Assembly (NCBI RefSeq): GCF_015999245.1 | Contig: NZ_JAEAMR010000009.1 | Coordinates: 162,848-226,847, forward strand | DNA: 64,000 nucleotides | Source of the DNA: Streptomyces sp. AV19 | GTDB taxonomy: Bacteria > Actinomycetota > Actinomycetes > Streptomycetales > Streptomycetaceae | Reading direction: 5' to 3' | In this document: positions 50,677-58,029 of the stretch, in pieces | How the letters are laid out: every line of letters begins with the position of its first letter | Numbering within the stretch: the stretch's first letter is position 1 | Program-made: the position numbers and the translations under genes | The notes under the pieces: generated by a model | Seen by the model: the letters and a program-made list of their open reading frames with translations, nothing else | Told to the model about the DNA's origin: nothing | Databases searched by the model: none

Positions 50677-50748
50677 GTGAGTCCCATTACCGCTGCGGCA
50701 GGCTGGGTGCTCTCGCCTCACACCCACAGGTCACTTCGTCGCAAGTGA
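50677..50748 (+). CDS. Candidate leader peptide upstream of a methyltransferase
   Basis: A 23-codon frame, GTG 50677 to TGA 50748, reading VSPITAAAGWVLSPHTHRS and then LRRK. An AGGAGGTGA site (50672-50680) lies five bases before an in-frame ATT at 50686, so translation may begin there or at the GTG. The frame covers the left arms of two nested hairpins, GCTCTCG (50709-50715)/CGAGAGC (50753-50759) and GGTCACTT (50729-50736)/AAGTGACC (50743-50750). This layout is that of a ribosome-controlled attenuator. Confidence 0.45.
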   Translation: MSPITAAAGWVLSPHTHRSLRRK

Positions 50749-50786
50749 CCACCGAGAGCGCCCTTCGGACTTTCTGAAAGGCCCTC

Positions 50787-51575
50787 ATGTCGGTCTCACT
50801 CGCAACAACAACCTCCCTCGTCACCAGGCTGCGCGCCGCCGGCTGCGTCTTCGCCGAGGACGAGGCGGAACTGCTCCTCTCGACCGCCCGCACGCCGGAC
50901 GAACTCGACACCATGACCCGGCGGCGCTGCGCCGGGGAACCCCTCGAACTCGTCCTCGGCTGGGCCGGGTTCCTCGGACTGCGCATCGCCGTCTCGCCGG
51001 GCGTCTTCGTCCCCCGCCGCCGGACGGAGTTCCTGGCCGAGCGCGCCGCGCGGCTCGCCCGCCCGGGCTCCGTCGTCGTCGACCTCTGCTGCGGCTCCGG
51101 CGCCGTCGCCACGACGCTGGCCGCCGCCGTCCCCGGTCTCGACCTGCACGCCGCCGACATCGAACCGGCGGCGGTGCGGTGCGCCCGGCGCAATCTCGGA
51201 GGCGCGGGCCGGGTGTACGAGGGCGACCTCTACGCCGCCCTCCCGTCCGCCCTCCGGGGCCGGATCGACGTCCTCGTCGCCAACACCCCGTACGTCCCCA
51301 CGTCCGAAATCCCCCTGCTCCCCCCGGAGGCCCGGGACCACGAACCGCTCGTGACGCTCGACGGCGGGGCGGACGGGCTGGACGTCCAGCGGCGGGTGGC
51401 GGCGGGGGCGCGGTCCTGGCTCGCCCCCGGCGGCCGCCTGCTGGTGGAGACGAGCGAACGTCAGGCGGTGCGGTCGATGGCGGTGTTCGCCGGGGCGGGC
51501 CTGATCCCGCGTCTGGTACGGGACGAGGAGCGGGGCGCGCACGTGGTGATCGGCACACGGCCGGGCCGCCGCTGA
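50787..51575 (+). CDS. HemK/PrmC-like methyltransferase (putative protein N5-glutamine or rRNA target)
   Basis: 262 residues. Short N-terminal helical domain with FVPRRRTEFLAE, then a Rossmann methyltransferase domain with VVDLCCGSGAVA (SAM motif I) and IDVLVANTPYVP. The NTPY in place of the NPPY of PrmC changes the first Asn-Pro pair's middle residue, so the target amide may differ. ATG 50787 has AAAGG five bases upstream. The 145-base structured leader suggests that expression is controlled by translation state, as for ribosome-modifying resistance enzymes. This is an inference. Confidence 0.82.
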   Translation: MSVSLATTTSLVTRLRAAGCVFAEDEAELLLSTARTPDELDTMTRRRCAGEPLELVLGWAGFLGLRIAVSPGVFVPRRRTEFLAERAARLARPGSVVVDLCCGSGAVATTLAAAVPGLDLHAADIEPAAVRCARRNLGGAGRVYEGDLYAALPSALRGRIDVLVANTPYVPTSEIPLLPPEARDHEPLVTLDGGADGLDVQRRVAAGARSWLAPGGRLLVETSERQAVRSMAVFAGAGLIPRLVRDEERGAHVVIGTRPGRR

Positions 51576-51615
51576 GGGCTTCCGGTGCTGAGGGCTTTCC
51601 GGTGCTGCCGGAGGG

Positions 51616-51648
51616 CCTGCCCCGGACGGGGGAGCCGTCCGGGGCAGG
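51616..51648. terminator. Bidirectional terminator
   Basis: CCTGCCCCGGACGG pairs perfectly (14 bp) with CCGTCCGGGGCAGG around GGGAG, between convergent genes. Confidence 0.9.
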
Positions 51649-51656
51649 TGGTTCGA

Positions 51657-52292
51657 TCAGTCGGCGTACTTCTTCAACTGTTCGGTGTCCAGGGTGATTC
51701 CGACCGGTTCCGGGACCTCGATCGGGGTGCCGTAAGACTCGTTGACGCGATGCCGGTACCCGTCGGCCTCGGGGCCGTAGTGGACGGTGACCGACCGGTC
51801 GTCCCGGTCGATGAGCAGGTAGACGGGAATCCCCGCGGCCGCGTACCCGACGGGTTTCTCCACGCGGTCGCGCCGATCGGTGTCGGCGTCGTTGGAAGTG
51901 ACCTCGACCACCATCAGGATGCCCTTGGGGTCGGCCCATTCCCCCCGCTCGTCGACGAAGTGATCGACGGGCGCGAGGATGCCGTCGGGGATGGCGCGCC
52001 CCCTCCGGTATTTCTCGACCCTCAGCCCCTGGTCGCGGTGGAGATCCAGGTCCGGACGCTGCTGCATGCACTGCCTGAGCAGCCACATGACGATCGCACC
52101 GTGCTTCCCGTCCGGCACCGGCTTGACCTCGATCCTTCCGTTGATGAGCTCCAGGCGCACGGTTTCGGGCGCCGAGTGGGCCAGTTCCTCGAACTTTTCG
52201 ACGAGACGCTCGGCGGGGGTCGGGGTCATGTGATCGCCTCCTTCCCTCAATGGTGCCCCGATACCGGGCGGGGCGTCGTGTACGGCGGTCAT
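51657..52292 (-). CDS. Uma2-family putative restriction-endonuclease-fold protein
   Basis: 211 residues of the Uma2/DUF820 family, a PD-(D/E)xK nuclease fold widely repeated in Streptomyces. Conserved LELINGRIEVKPVPDGKHG, RGRAIPDGILAP (the Pro-Asp of the active site), ILMVVEVTSNDAD (Glu-x-Thr) and RDRVEKPVGYAAAGIPVYLLID are present. Physiological role unknown. ATG 52292 overlaps the upstream stop by four bases; ATG 52229 with GGAGG 7 bases upstream is an equally good second choice. Confidence 0.88.
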   Translation of the reverse strand: MTAVHDAPPGIGAPLREGGDHMTPTPAERLVEKFEELAHSAPETVRLELINGRIEVKPVPDGKHGAIVMWLLRQCMQQRPDLDLHRDQGLRVEKYRRGRAIPDGILAPVDHFVDERGEWADPKGILMVVEVTSNDADTDRRDRVEKPVGYAAAGIPVYLLIDRDDRSVTVHYGPEADGYRHRVNESYGTPIEVPEPVGITLDTEQLKKYAD

Positions 52293-53179
52293 GTGCGTGC
52301 CTTCCTTTCGTATCGGCGGTTGAGGGAGCGGAGTTCGTCGACGCGGGCGTGGACGTCGTCGGCGAGGGTGCGGCAGGGGTCGGGCCGGGGCGGGGTCTCG
52401 CCTCGGCAGGTGCGGCAGATGCCGCCGGGGAGGGCTTCGGTGGTGCCGGGGTCGCGGCAGACGACGCACTCCAGGAGCAGGTGCGGCCGCTCGGGAGTGG
52501 TGACCTCCATCGCCTCGGGCGGCAGTTTGTCGATGAGCCTGCGGCGGACGAATCCGGCCGCGTGGAGGACCTCGGGCGGCAGCCCGCCGGCCAGCGTCCG
52601 GATGAACTCGTCGTCGCCGACCCCGCGTTCGAACCACGGCTGGGCGAACGGAGCGAGGGCCGCGCAGTCGGCTGCGGACAGTGTCAACCGGTGATCGGCC
52701 CGGCCGAGGGCGGCGAGCAGGCGGTACGCCCGCGAGCGGGGCCGCTCGGGAGCGGAGCGGGACGGCTCCGGGACCCGGGCTGGAGGTGCGTCCTGCGGGA
52801 CGTCGCCGGTGCGTACGGCCTCCCACCAGGCGTCGTCGCGCGGTGTCCGCGAGAAGAACGTCCGCGTCACCCAACGCGAGCTTCCGTCTTCACTCTTGAG
52901 GTGTTCGGTGAAGCGCCGCAGGTGACCGGCTTCGGAGAGCCTCCGCAGCGCGGTCAGGCAGGCGGCCTGCCCGTACGCGGGCAGCTGGGCGGCCAGCGAC
53001 TTGCCGTCGATCGCCGCACCTTCAGGAAGCCGGTCGATGAAGGCAGCGACCGACGCCTCACGGGGCGGCAGGTGCGCGAAGTCGTCCTTGCGGCGCGGCG
53101 CTTGGCCGGGCGCGGAGCGCTTGCCGAAGCCGGAACGGGCCATGAGGGGCGTGGGGGCGCTAGGGTAGGCGTCAGCCAT
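52289..53179 (-). CDS. Winged-HTH-like protein with zinc-ribbon end, unknown function
   Basis: 296 residues. The first half contains a helix-turn-helix-like region (ASVAAFIDRLPEGAAIDGK, CLTALRRLSEAGHLRRF) like a MarR-type winged helix; the C-terminal part has a four-cysteine cluster CVVC...CRTC. Such proteins are common in Streptomyces next to Uma2 or mobile DNA. The gene is coupled to the Uma2 gene. Its promoter (TTGCGG, 18 bases, TAGCGT at 53265-53294) and a strong 5' UTR hairpin (53212-53248) are visible. Confidence 0.75.
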   Translation of the reverse strand: MADAYPSAPTPLMARSGFGKRSAPGQAPRRKDDFAHLPPREASVAAFIDRLPEGAAIDGKSLAAQLPAYGQAACLTALRRLSEAGHLRRFTEHLKSEDGSSRWVTRTFFSRTPRDDAWWEAVRTGDVPQDAPPARVPEPSRSAPERPRSRAYRLLAALGRADHRLTLSAADCAALAPFAQPWFERGVGDDEFIRTLAGGLPPEVLHAAGFVRRRLIDKLPPEAMEVTTPERPHLLLECVVCRDPGTTEALPGGICRTCRGETPPRPDPCRTLADDVHARVDELRSLNRRYERKART

Positions 53180-53211
53180 CGGGATCGACCTACTCTTCGA
53201 TCTCGTCGGTG

Positions 53212-53248
53212 AGACCCCGGGTCCGGTGTTGCTAGCACCGGCCGGGGT
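53212..53248 (-). other. Conserved-looking 5' UTR hairpin
   Basis: In the plus reading: GACCCCGG, gt, CCGGTG, ttgctag, CACCGG, c, CCGGGGTC, giving a 14-bp stem with a small bulge. It sits between the promoter and the start of the 53179 gene. I recall similar hairpins ahead of other streptomycete genes but cannot name the family. Confidence 0.7.
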
Positions 53249-53264
53249 CGCTTTGTTGCTGCGC

Positions 53265-53294
53265 ACGCTAGGGCCTGGCGACAGCATGCCGCAA
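53265..53294 (-). promoter_or_regulatory. Promoter for the 53179-51657 operon
   Basis: Minus strand TTGCGG (53294-53289), 18-base spacer, TAGCGT (53270-53265). Confidence 0.5.
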
Positions 53295-53321
53295 ACCGGC
53301 CACACGCCGTGAACTACCCGT

Positions 53322-53390
53322 GGTATACTCGCGCTTGAGCGCGCACACGGAGGGTGGGTGGGTGGGTGGGTTCAACTACCCACCATTCCT
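53322..53390 (+). other. Extended -10, hairpins and G-quadruplex run between divergent genes
   Basis: TGGTATACT (extended -10 form) is followed by a CGCGCttgaGCGCG hairpin (about 53328-53341) and five GGGT units (about 53351-53372) that run into a GGTGGG...CCCACC hairpin. No ORF with a ribosome-binding site follows, so a small RNA is possible. Confidence 0.35.
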
Positions 53391-53504
53391 TGGAAAGAGC
53401 GCTCGGACCCCGGCCCCCGGATCCCGGAACTCAAGTCACGGTTCGTCTCGCCGGTGCGGCCCGGAACAGTGAAAGGGCCGCACCCACGGACACCACCGCC
53501 GGGC

Positions 53505-54662
53505 TCAGCAGGCCCTGCCGCCCGGCTGCACTGTCTCCGGCTCCGCCGAGCGCATCAAGTCCACGACCCACGCCGGGGTTTCCGTATCCCGGGCGATCTC
53601 GTGCATCAGCGAACGGAATCGGCGTCGATTGCGCCCCGATCCGATCGTCTCCAGCAGCGGAAGCACCGACAGCAAGGTCGATTCGTACTCCATCCAGGCG
53701 CGGGTCCGCGCGTACGCGGACAGTAGAGACACCCGGTAGTAGAACACTCCCCTGCCGTCCGGACGGAATGCCCCGGCCAGTTCGCACGCCCGTTGCAGCG
53801 ACGGCACGGCCGCCTGCGAATCTCCCAGGGCGAGCAGGGCGTCTCCCCTTTGCCCGGCAGCTTCCTGCTCGTTCACCCACCAGGTCCAGGACGGGTCACG
53901 GGGGTTGAGCGAATCCCCGAGGCCGACGCTCACCGCGTCCAGGTCGTCGAGCGCCTGCCGACGGCACCCGGCAAGGGCCAGTGCGCGCGCCCTCCGCACC
54001 CGGGCCAGGAGAGCCACCCGGGGCGGCAACTTGGCCTGGGAGAGCAGTTCGTCCGCGATGCGCAGCGTCTCCCCGGTCCGATGGCGTTCGACGTTCTGCA
54101 TGGCGAGCATGTCCAGGGCGAACCACTGCTTGGACCGGTCCCCGGCATGACGGGCCAGCATGTGTGATTCCAGGAACGCCGCACGGGAAGCGTCCTGCTG
54201 GTCCGCGTCGAACAGGAGCCAGCCCGCGACCTGCGCGACCTCGGCGACCGCGGCGAGATATTCACGTGTGACGCCCTCCGGAAGGGAGCCGCGGTCGAGC
54301 CGCCGCTGTCCCGCACGCCAAACCTGTACGGCGGCGGCCGCCACCGTGTCCCCTCCGTAGAGGTTGTCGTGGTCGAGGAAGTGGGCGACAGAGGAACGCA
54401 TATGCGCGAGTTCGACGGCAATCGGGTCCGCATGGTCACGCGCAACGGATGTCGCACCGTAACCGACGACCTGCGCCGCCAACCTGCCGCCACTGTCCGT
54501 GATCCTGTCCAGGCCCTCCGCCAACTGCCGCGAGGGAGGCTGCTTTCCGCCGAGCACCCGGGACAGATAGGCCGGATCGTAGTTCAGCGCACGGGCCGCC
54601 GCCCGCATGCTCAGCCCACAAGCCGAGAGGGCGTCCCGAGCGAGGGCAGCGAAGTCCGTCAT
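53505..54662 (-). CDS. XRE-type HTH regulator with TPR-like C-terminal region
   Basis: 385 residues. N-terminal HTH (LSMRAAARALNYDPAYLSRVLGG, cut by eye; residues about 17-40) and an all-helical remainder with TPR-like repeats. This domain order is common in Streptomyces, where such regulators pair with small unknown genes. The divergent small genes 54782-55350 are its likely partner operon. ATG 54662 is preceded by GGAG; the region between them holds GTTGACCA/TGGTCAAC inverted repeats, a probable autoregulatory operator. Confidence 0.85.
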   Translation of the reverse strand: MTDFAALARDALSACGLSMRAAARALNYDPAYLSRVLGGKQPPSRQLAEGLDRITDSGGRLAAQVVGYGATSVARDHADPIAVELAHMRSSVAHFLDHDNLYGGDTVAAAAVQVWRAGQRRLDRGSLPEGVTREYLAAVAEVAQVAGWLLFDADQQDASRAAFLESHMLARHAGDRSKQWFALDMLAMQNVERHRTGETLRIADELLSQAKLPPRVALLARVRRARALALAGCRRQALDDLDAVSVGLGDSLNPRDPSWTWWVNEQEAAGQRGDALLALGDSQAAVPSLQRACELAGAFRPDGRGVFYYRVSLLSAYARTRAWMEYESTLLSVLPLLETIGSGRNRRRFRSLMHEIARDTETPAWVVDLMRSAEPETVQPGGRAC

Positions 54663-54676
54663 CACACACTCCGGGC

Positions 54677-54716
54677 GTTGACCACTACACCGACACGATA
54701 GTCAACGCTGGTCAAC
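54677..54716. promoter_or_regulatory. Operator-like inverted repeats GTTGACCA / TGGTCAAC
   Basis: GTTGACCA (54677-54684) and its exact complement TGGTCAAC (54709-54716), with a third half-site GTCAACG at 54701. Located between the HTH gene and the divergent small genes. Confidence 0.65.
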
Positions 54717-54781
54717 TCCCGCAGTGCACGCGGGTTCGGGACGATGACCGCCCCGAATCCCTTCACGCCAGGAGCACGCCC

Positions 54782-55132
54782 GTGACGTCGCCCGTGACGT
54801 ACAGAACCGGCACCTTCGTCGTCGACGTACGCGAGAACCGCCTCGTCCAAGTGATCGGCACCACCGAGGACGACGACCGCGTCCAGGTACGCCGCCCCGG
54901 CGGCGGACTGGAGTGGGAGGTTCCGCCCACCGCCCTCCGCCTCGCCACCCGCGAGGAGCGCAACACCGCCGGGCTCCGCCCGTACCAAACCGGTTGCACC
55001 AGGTGCGCCGAACTCGAAGCCGCCCGGCAGGCGGCCGCCACTGGCGACGACTCGTACGCGTCCCGCCGCGCCACCGCCGACGCCCTGACCCACTGGGTCA
55101 TGGAGCACTGCCTGCGCGAGGGCCGTCCATGA
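54782..55132 (+). CDS. Hypothetical protein of a regulator-linked streptomycete gene pair
   Basis: 116 residues, no assigned function. The N-terminal half looks like a small beta-rich domain (RTGTFVVDVRENRLVQVIG, LEWEVPPTALRLA), the C-terminal half is helical with two CxxC-like Cys (TGCTRCAELEAAR) and a further Cys. GTG 54782 follows CAGGAG. Its stop overlaps the next start by four bases. Proteins of this shape are often encoded next to XRE/TPR regulators in Streptomyces. Confidence 0.75.
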   Translation: MTSPVTYRTGTFVVDVRENRLVQVIGTTEDDDRVQVRRPGGGLEWEVPPTALRLATREERNTAGLRPYQTGCTRCAELEAARQAAATGDDSYASRRATADALTHWVMEHCLREGRP

Positions 55133-55350
55133 CACACCCCGGCCCCCGCTGCCGATGGGAATCGGCCGGCGGCCAGGAGCGCTGCACCACCTGCGGAACC
55201 CGCCGCTTCACCGACTACGGCGCCCTCCGCCCCCGCGAACTGCCGCCCGCGACGGGGACGACGTCACCCTCCGCCGTCGGCCTTAGACCTATGGGCCGAG
55301 ACGGCTCCCCCACCGAAGACCGATACGCCGCGCGCCGGAGCGATCGATGA
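55129..55350 (+). CDS. Small hypothetical protein with a zinc-ribbon-like start
   Basis: 73 residues; Cys in PRCRWES and CTTCG could bind zinc; the remainder looks unstructured. It begins within the stop of the preceding gene (ATGA), so it is translated from the same mRNA. Function unknown. Confidence 0.65.
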   Translation: MTHPGPRCRWESAGGQERCTTCGTRRFTDYGALRPRELPPATGTTSPSAVGLRPMGRDGSPTEDRYAARRSDR

Positions 55351-55520
55351 TGGATACACGAGTTCTCGCCGGCTTCGTCATCCCCCGTACGAGGCCGGCG
55401 AGGAATCGTCCCCGCCCCCCGGGAGTCCCCCCGGCTCCCGGGCGGGGCAACCCCGCCCCCGCCCCGCCCTCGAAAGAGTCACCCTTGCCTCCGGCCCGCC
55501 GCGAGGAGTTGGCTGGCGGC

Positions 55521-56498
55521 ATGGAGTACACGCAGCTCGGGCGCACGGGACTCAGCGTCGGCCGGATCGTTCTCGGGACGATGAACTTCGGGCCGCGGAC
55601 GGACGAGAACGACAGTCACGCGATCATGGACGCCGCGCTCGACGCGGGCGTCAACCTCTTCGACACCGCCAACGTCTACGGCGAGGCCACCGACCGCGGC
55701 CGGACCGAGAAGATCATCGGCAGCTGGTTCGCCAAGGGCGGCGGGCGGCGCGACAAGGTCGTCCTGGCCACCAAGGTGTTCGGGGCGATGGCGCCCGGCG
55801 CGGAGGCCGAGTGGCCCAACCGCTCGCGGCTGTCCGCGCTCAACATCCGCCGCTCCGTGGACGAAAGCCTGCGGCGCCTGCAGACCAACCACATCGACGT
55901 CTACCAGTTCCACCACGTGGACCGGAGCACCCCGTGGGAGGAGATCTGGCAGGCCATGGACGTCCTCGTCCAGCAGGGCAAGATCCTCTACGTGGGCTCG
56001 TCCAACCACGCCGGCTGGCACATCGCGCAGGCCAACGAGACGGCCCGCCGGCTCGGCACGTACGGGCTGGTGAGCGAGCAGTGCCTGTACAACCTGGCCG
56101 AGCGGCGGGCCGAGATGGAGGTCATCCCCGCGGCACGGGCGTACGGGCTGGGGGTCATCCCCTGGGGGCCGCTGGGCGGCGGGCTGCTGGGCGGGGTGAT
56201 CCGCCGGGCGCAGGAGACCGGCCGGTCGGCGGACGCGCTGGCGAACTCGGCGCTGCGGGACAAGGTCCAGGCGTACGAGGACGTGGTGGACAAATACGGC
56301 CTGGCCCCCGGCGAGGTGGCCCTCGCCTGGCTGCTCGCGCAGCCGGGGATCACGGGCCCGATCATCGGGCCGCGCACGGCCGGACAGCTGGAGTCCGCGC
56401 TGCGGGCGGTGGACCTGGAGCTGCCGGAGGGGCTGCTGGCCTCGCTGGAGGAGATCTTCCCGGGGCCGGGGCCCGCGCCGGAGGCGTTCGCCTGGTGA
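55521..56498 (+). CDS. Aldo/keto reductase
   Basis: 325 residues, NADPH-dependent, TIM barrel. Catalytic tetrad visible: Asp in NLFDTANVYGEA with Tyr, Lys in VLATKVFG, and His in VYQFHHVD. It resembles the YajO/AKR11-15-type bacterial enzymes (starting MEYTQLGRTGLSVGRIVLGTMNFG, length-limited here). The substrate is unknown. ATG 55521 is chosen; GAGGAG is ~12 bases upstream. A longer ORF from 55347 has no support. Confidence 0.92.
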   Translation: MEYTQLGRTGLSVGRIVLGTMNFGPRTDENDSHAIMDAALDAGVNLFDTANVYGEATDRGRTEKIIGSWFAKGGGRRDKVVLATKVFGAMAPGAEAEWPNRSRLSALNIRRSVDESLRRLQTNHIDVYQFHHVDRSTPWEEIWQAMDVLVQQGKILYVGSSNHAGWHIAQANETARRLGTYGLVSEQCLYNLAERRAEMEVIPAARAYGLGVIPWGPLGGGLLGGVIRRAQETGRSADALANSALRDKVQAYEDVVDKYGLAPGEVALAWLLAQPGITGPIIGPRTAGQLESALRAVDLELPEGLLASLEEIFPGPGPAPEAFAW

Positions 56499-56534
56499 AC
56501 CGGGCACAAAGGCAGCGGGCACAAAGGCAAAGGT

Positions 56535-56621
56535 CTATCGCACCGCCGACACCACGGCGACGACGACGAGAATCAGGGCGAGCGCGCCGGTCATGATCCG
56601 GTTCCTGGTCTTCGGGTCCAC
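56535..56621 (-). CDS. Small single-pass membrane peptide
   Basis: 28 codons from GTG 56621 to TAG: VDPKTRNRIMTGALALIL then VVVAVVSAVR. It is a basic cytoplasmic start and one hydrophobic helix, a form that is seen in streptomycete small proteins and often missed by annotation. The ribosome-binding site (CGGGGG) is poor. It lies between aldo/keto reductase and the thpR gene. Confidence 0.5.
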   Translation of the reverse strand: MDPKTRNRIMTGALALILVVVAVVSAVR

Positions 56622-56659
56622 CCCCGAAGGGTAACCGGGCGGCCGTGTTGCCCGGAGAC

Positions 56660-57223
56660 CTAGGTCCGCAGGGGCCAGCTCTCCACGGTCTCGTACCGGG
56701 GCCGCTCGCCCGGTGTGCCCGATCCGGGCAGCCGGCTGCGGACGAGTTCGAGCCGCCCGACGCGGAACGGGGTGCCCCGGAAGTCCGCCAGCGCCTCTGC
56801 GTACGGCCGCAGGGAGAGCCGCCCGGTGGCGCGGGCGAGCGTGAGGTGCGCGTGGAAGGGGCGGCTCTCGTCCACGCCGATCCCCGTCCGCCGCGCGCCC
56901 GCGGCGGCGGAGGCGGCCAGGCCGCCGAGGGTGCCGACGTCGCCCTCGGCCCCGGCCCACAGCACCCGGTCGCCGAACCGGCCGCCGCGCGCGAGCCGCA
57001 CCTCGTGGGCGGGGTGCCGGTGCGCGGCCCGCCCCAGCCGCTCGGTCAGCTCCGGGAGCAGCCCCTCGTCCACCTCGCCGAGGAAGGCGAGCGTGAAGTG
57101 CCAGGTGTCGGGGGCGGCCCAGCGCAGCCGCCCGGCGTCCGGGAAACCGCGCAATTGGGCTGCGGCGTCGGCGAGTTCGGCGAGGGCGGACGAGGGCGGG
57201 ATCACAGCGACGAAGAGGCGCAC
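56660..57223 (-). CDS. thpR: RNA 2',3'-cyclic phosphodiesterase
   Basis: 187 residues, 2H phosphoesterase family. The two HxTx motifs, HFTL (residue ~42) and HLTL (~125), are in the right places, and the protein starts MRLFVAVIPP as ThpR does. It opens 2',3'-cyclic phosphate ends of RNA and can join tRNA halves in vitro. ATG 57223. Confidence 0.93.
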   Translation of the reverse strand: MRLFVAVIPPSSALAELADAAAQLRGFPDAGRLRWAAPDTWHFTLAFLGEVDEGLLPELTERLGRAAHRHPAHEVRLARGGRFGDRVLWAGAEGDVGTLGGLAASAAAGARRTGIGVDESRPFHAHLTLARATGRLSLRPYAEALADFRGTPFRVGRLELVRSRLPGSGTPGERPRYETVESWPLRT

Positions 57224-57652
57224 GGGGCCAGTGTCGCGCGAATGGAGATCAACATCGGGAAGGGCGGGGCGGAGGGCCTCCCCGCGGTCGTCGCGATGCG
57301 CCCGTCCGCCGGTTCACGGCCGGCGACCGGCCGGGGCAGCTGCCGGAACGGCGGGTGGCGTGAGCCGGGCGTGCGCCGTGGCCGAGACGGCGCTGCGCCG
57401 GGGGTGCTGTCTCGGCCCGTGCGCGGGCGTGAACGAACGGGAGGGCGCGGCTCGGGGGACGGCGGTTGCGCCGCCCGTGCGCCCGGGGACACACCGACAA
57501 CAGGGGAACTCCCTTACTCGCGGCCCGTTTCCGTGCGCCCGGTCACGGCCGGTCCGCCCACTGACCGGATTCCGCGATTGACCCGCCTCGCGGCCCTGCC
57601 TAGCTTTTCCTCGTTCTCAGCGACATCCGGCAACGGAAGGCGAGGAGCGGGA
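57224..57652. promoter_or_regulatory. 429-base gap with a promoter
   Basis: Contains an 8-bp inverted repeat GCCGAGAC (57381-57388)/GTCTCGGC (57409-57416) and a good vegetative promoter TTGACC (57578-57583), 17 bases, TAGCTT (57601-57606), about 45 bases upstream of the next gene's ATG. No ORF of its own is supported. Confidence 0.65.
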
Positions 57653-57994
57653 ATGGCCGAGCACGAGCCGTACGCGGCACCGGAGTGGATCAAGCCGGGC
57701 ACGTGGTACGGCACCGCGAAGATCACGATCCGGAATCCCGGGACCACGGCTCTCGTCAATCCCGAGATCTCCTTCCGCGTCCGGCCGGACCAGTACGTGG
57801 AGAACAGGCACGGGCTGGTCTTCATCCGCGAGGGCGACGTCATCACCGGGTACTTCGTGTTCGAGCGCAGCACCGTCCCCCCGGACGGCGGCAGCCAGGA
57901 GTTCACCGTCAACATCTCCCGGGCCGTGCCGGGCCCCGGCCCGCTGCCGTCCGGGTTCAGGATCAACGGCCGGCCGGCCCCGGAAGGGCGCTGA
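57653..57994 (+). CDS. Small beta-rich protein of unknown function
   Basis: 113 residues without signal peptide or membrane segment. It looks like an immunoglobulin-like or carbohydrate-binding-like beta sandwich (WYGTAKITIRNPGTTALVNP, EISFRVRPDQYV, GYFVFERS, QEFTVNIS), but I cannot name the family. ATG 57653 has GAGGAGCGGGA. It is expressed from the promoter at 57578 and ends in the palindromic terminator 57990-58022. Confidence 0.75.
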   Translation: MAEHEPYAAPEWIKPGTWYGTAKITIRNPGTTALVNPEISFRVRPDQYVENRHGLVFIREGDVITGYFVFERSTVPPDGGSQEFTVNISRAVPGPGPLPSGFRINGRPAPEGR

Positions 57995-58022
57995 ACGGCC
58001 GCACGCCGTGCGGCCGTTCAGC
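57990..58022. terminator. Perfect palindromic bidirectional terminator
   Basis: GCTGAACGGCCGCACG and its complete complement are separated by one base (16-bp arms). It contains the stop codon of the plus-strand gene and lies 8 bases from the stop of the MFS gene. Confidence 0.92.
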
Positions 58023-58029
58023 CGTGCCG

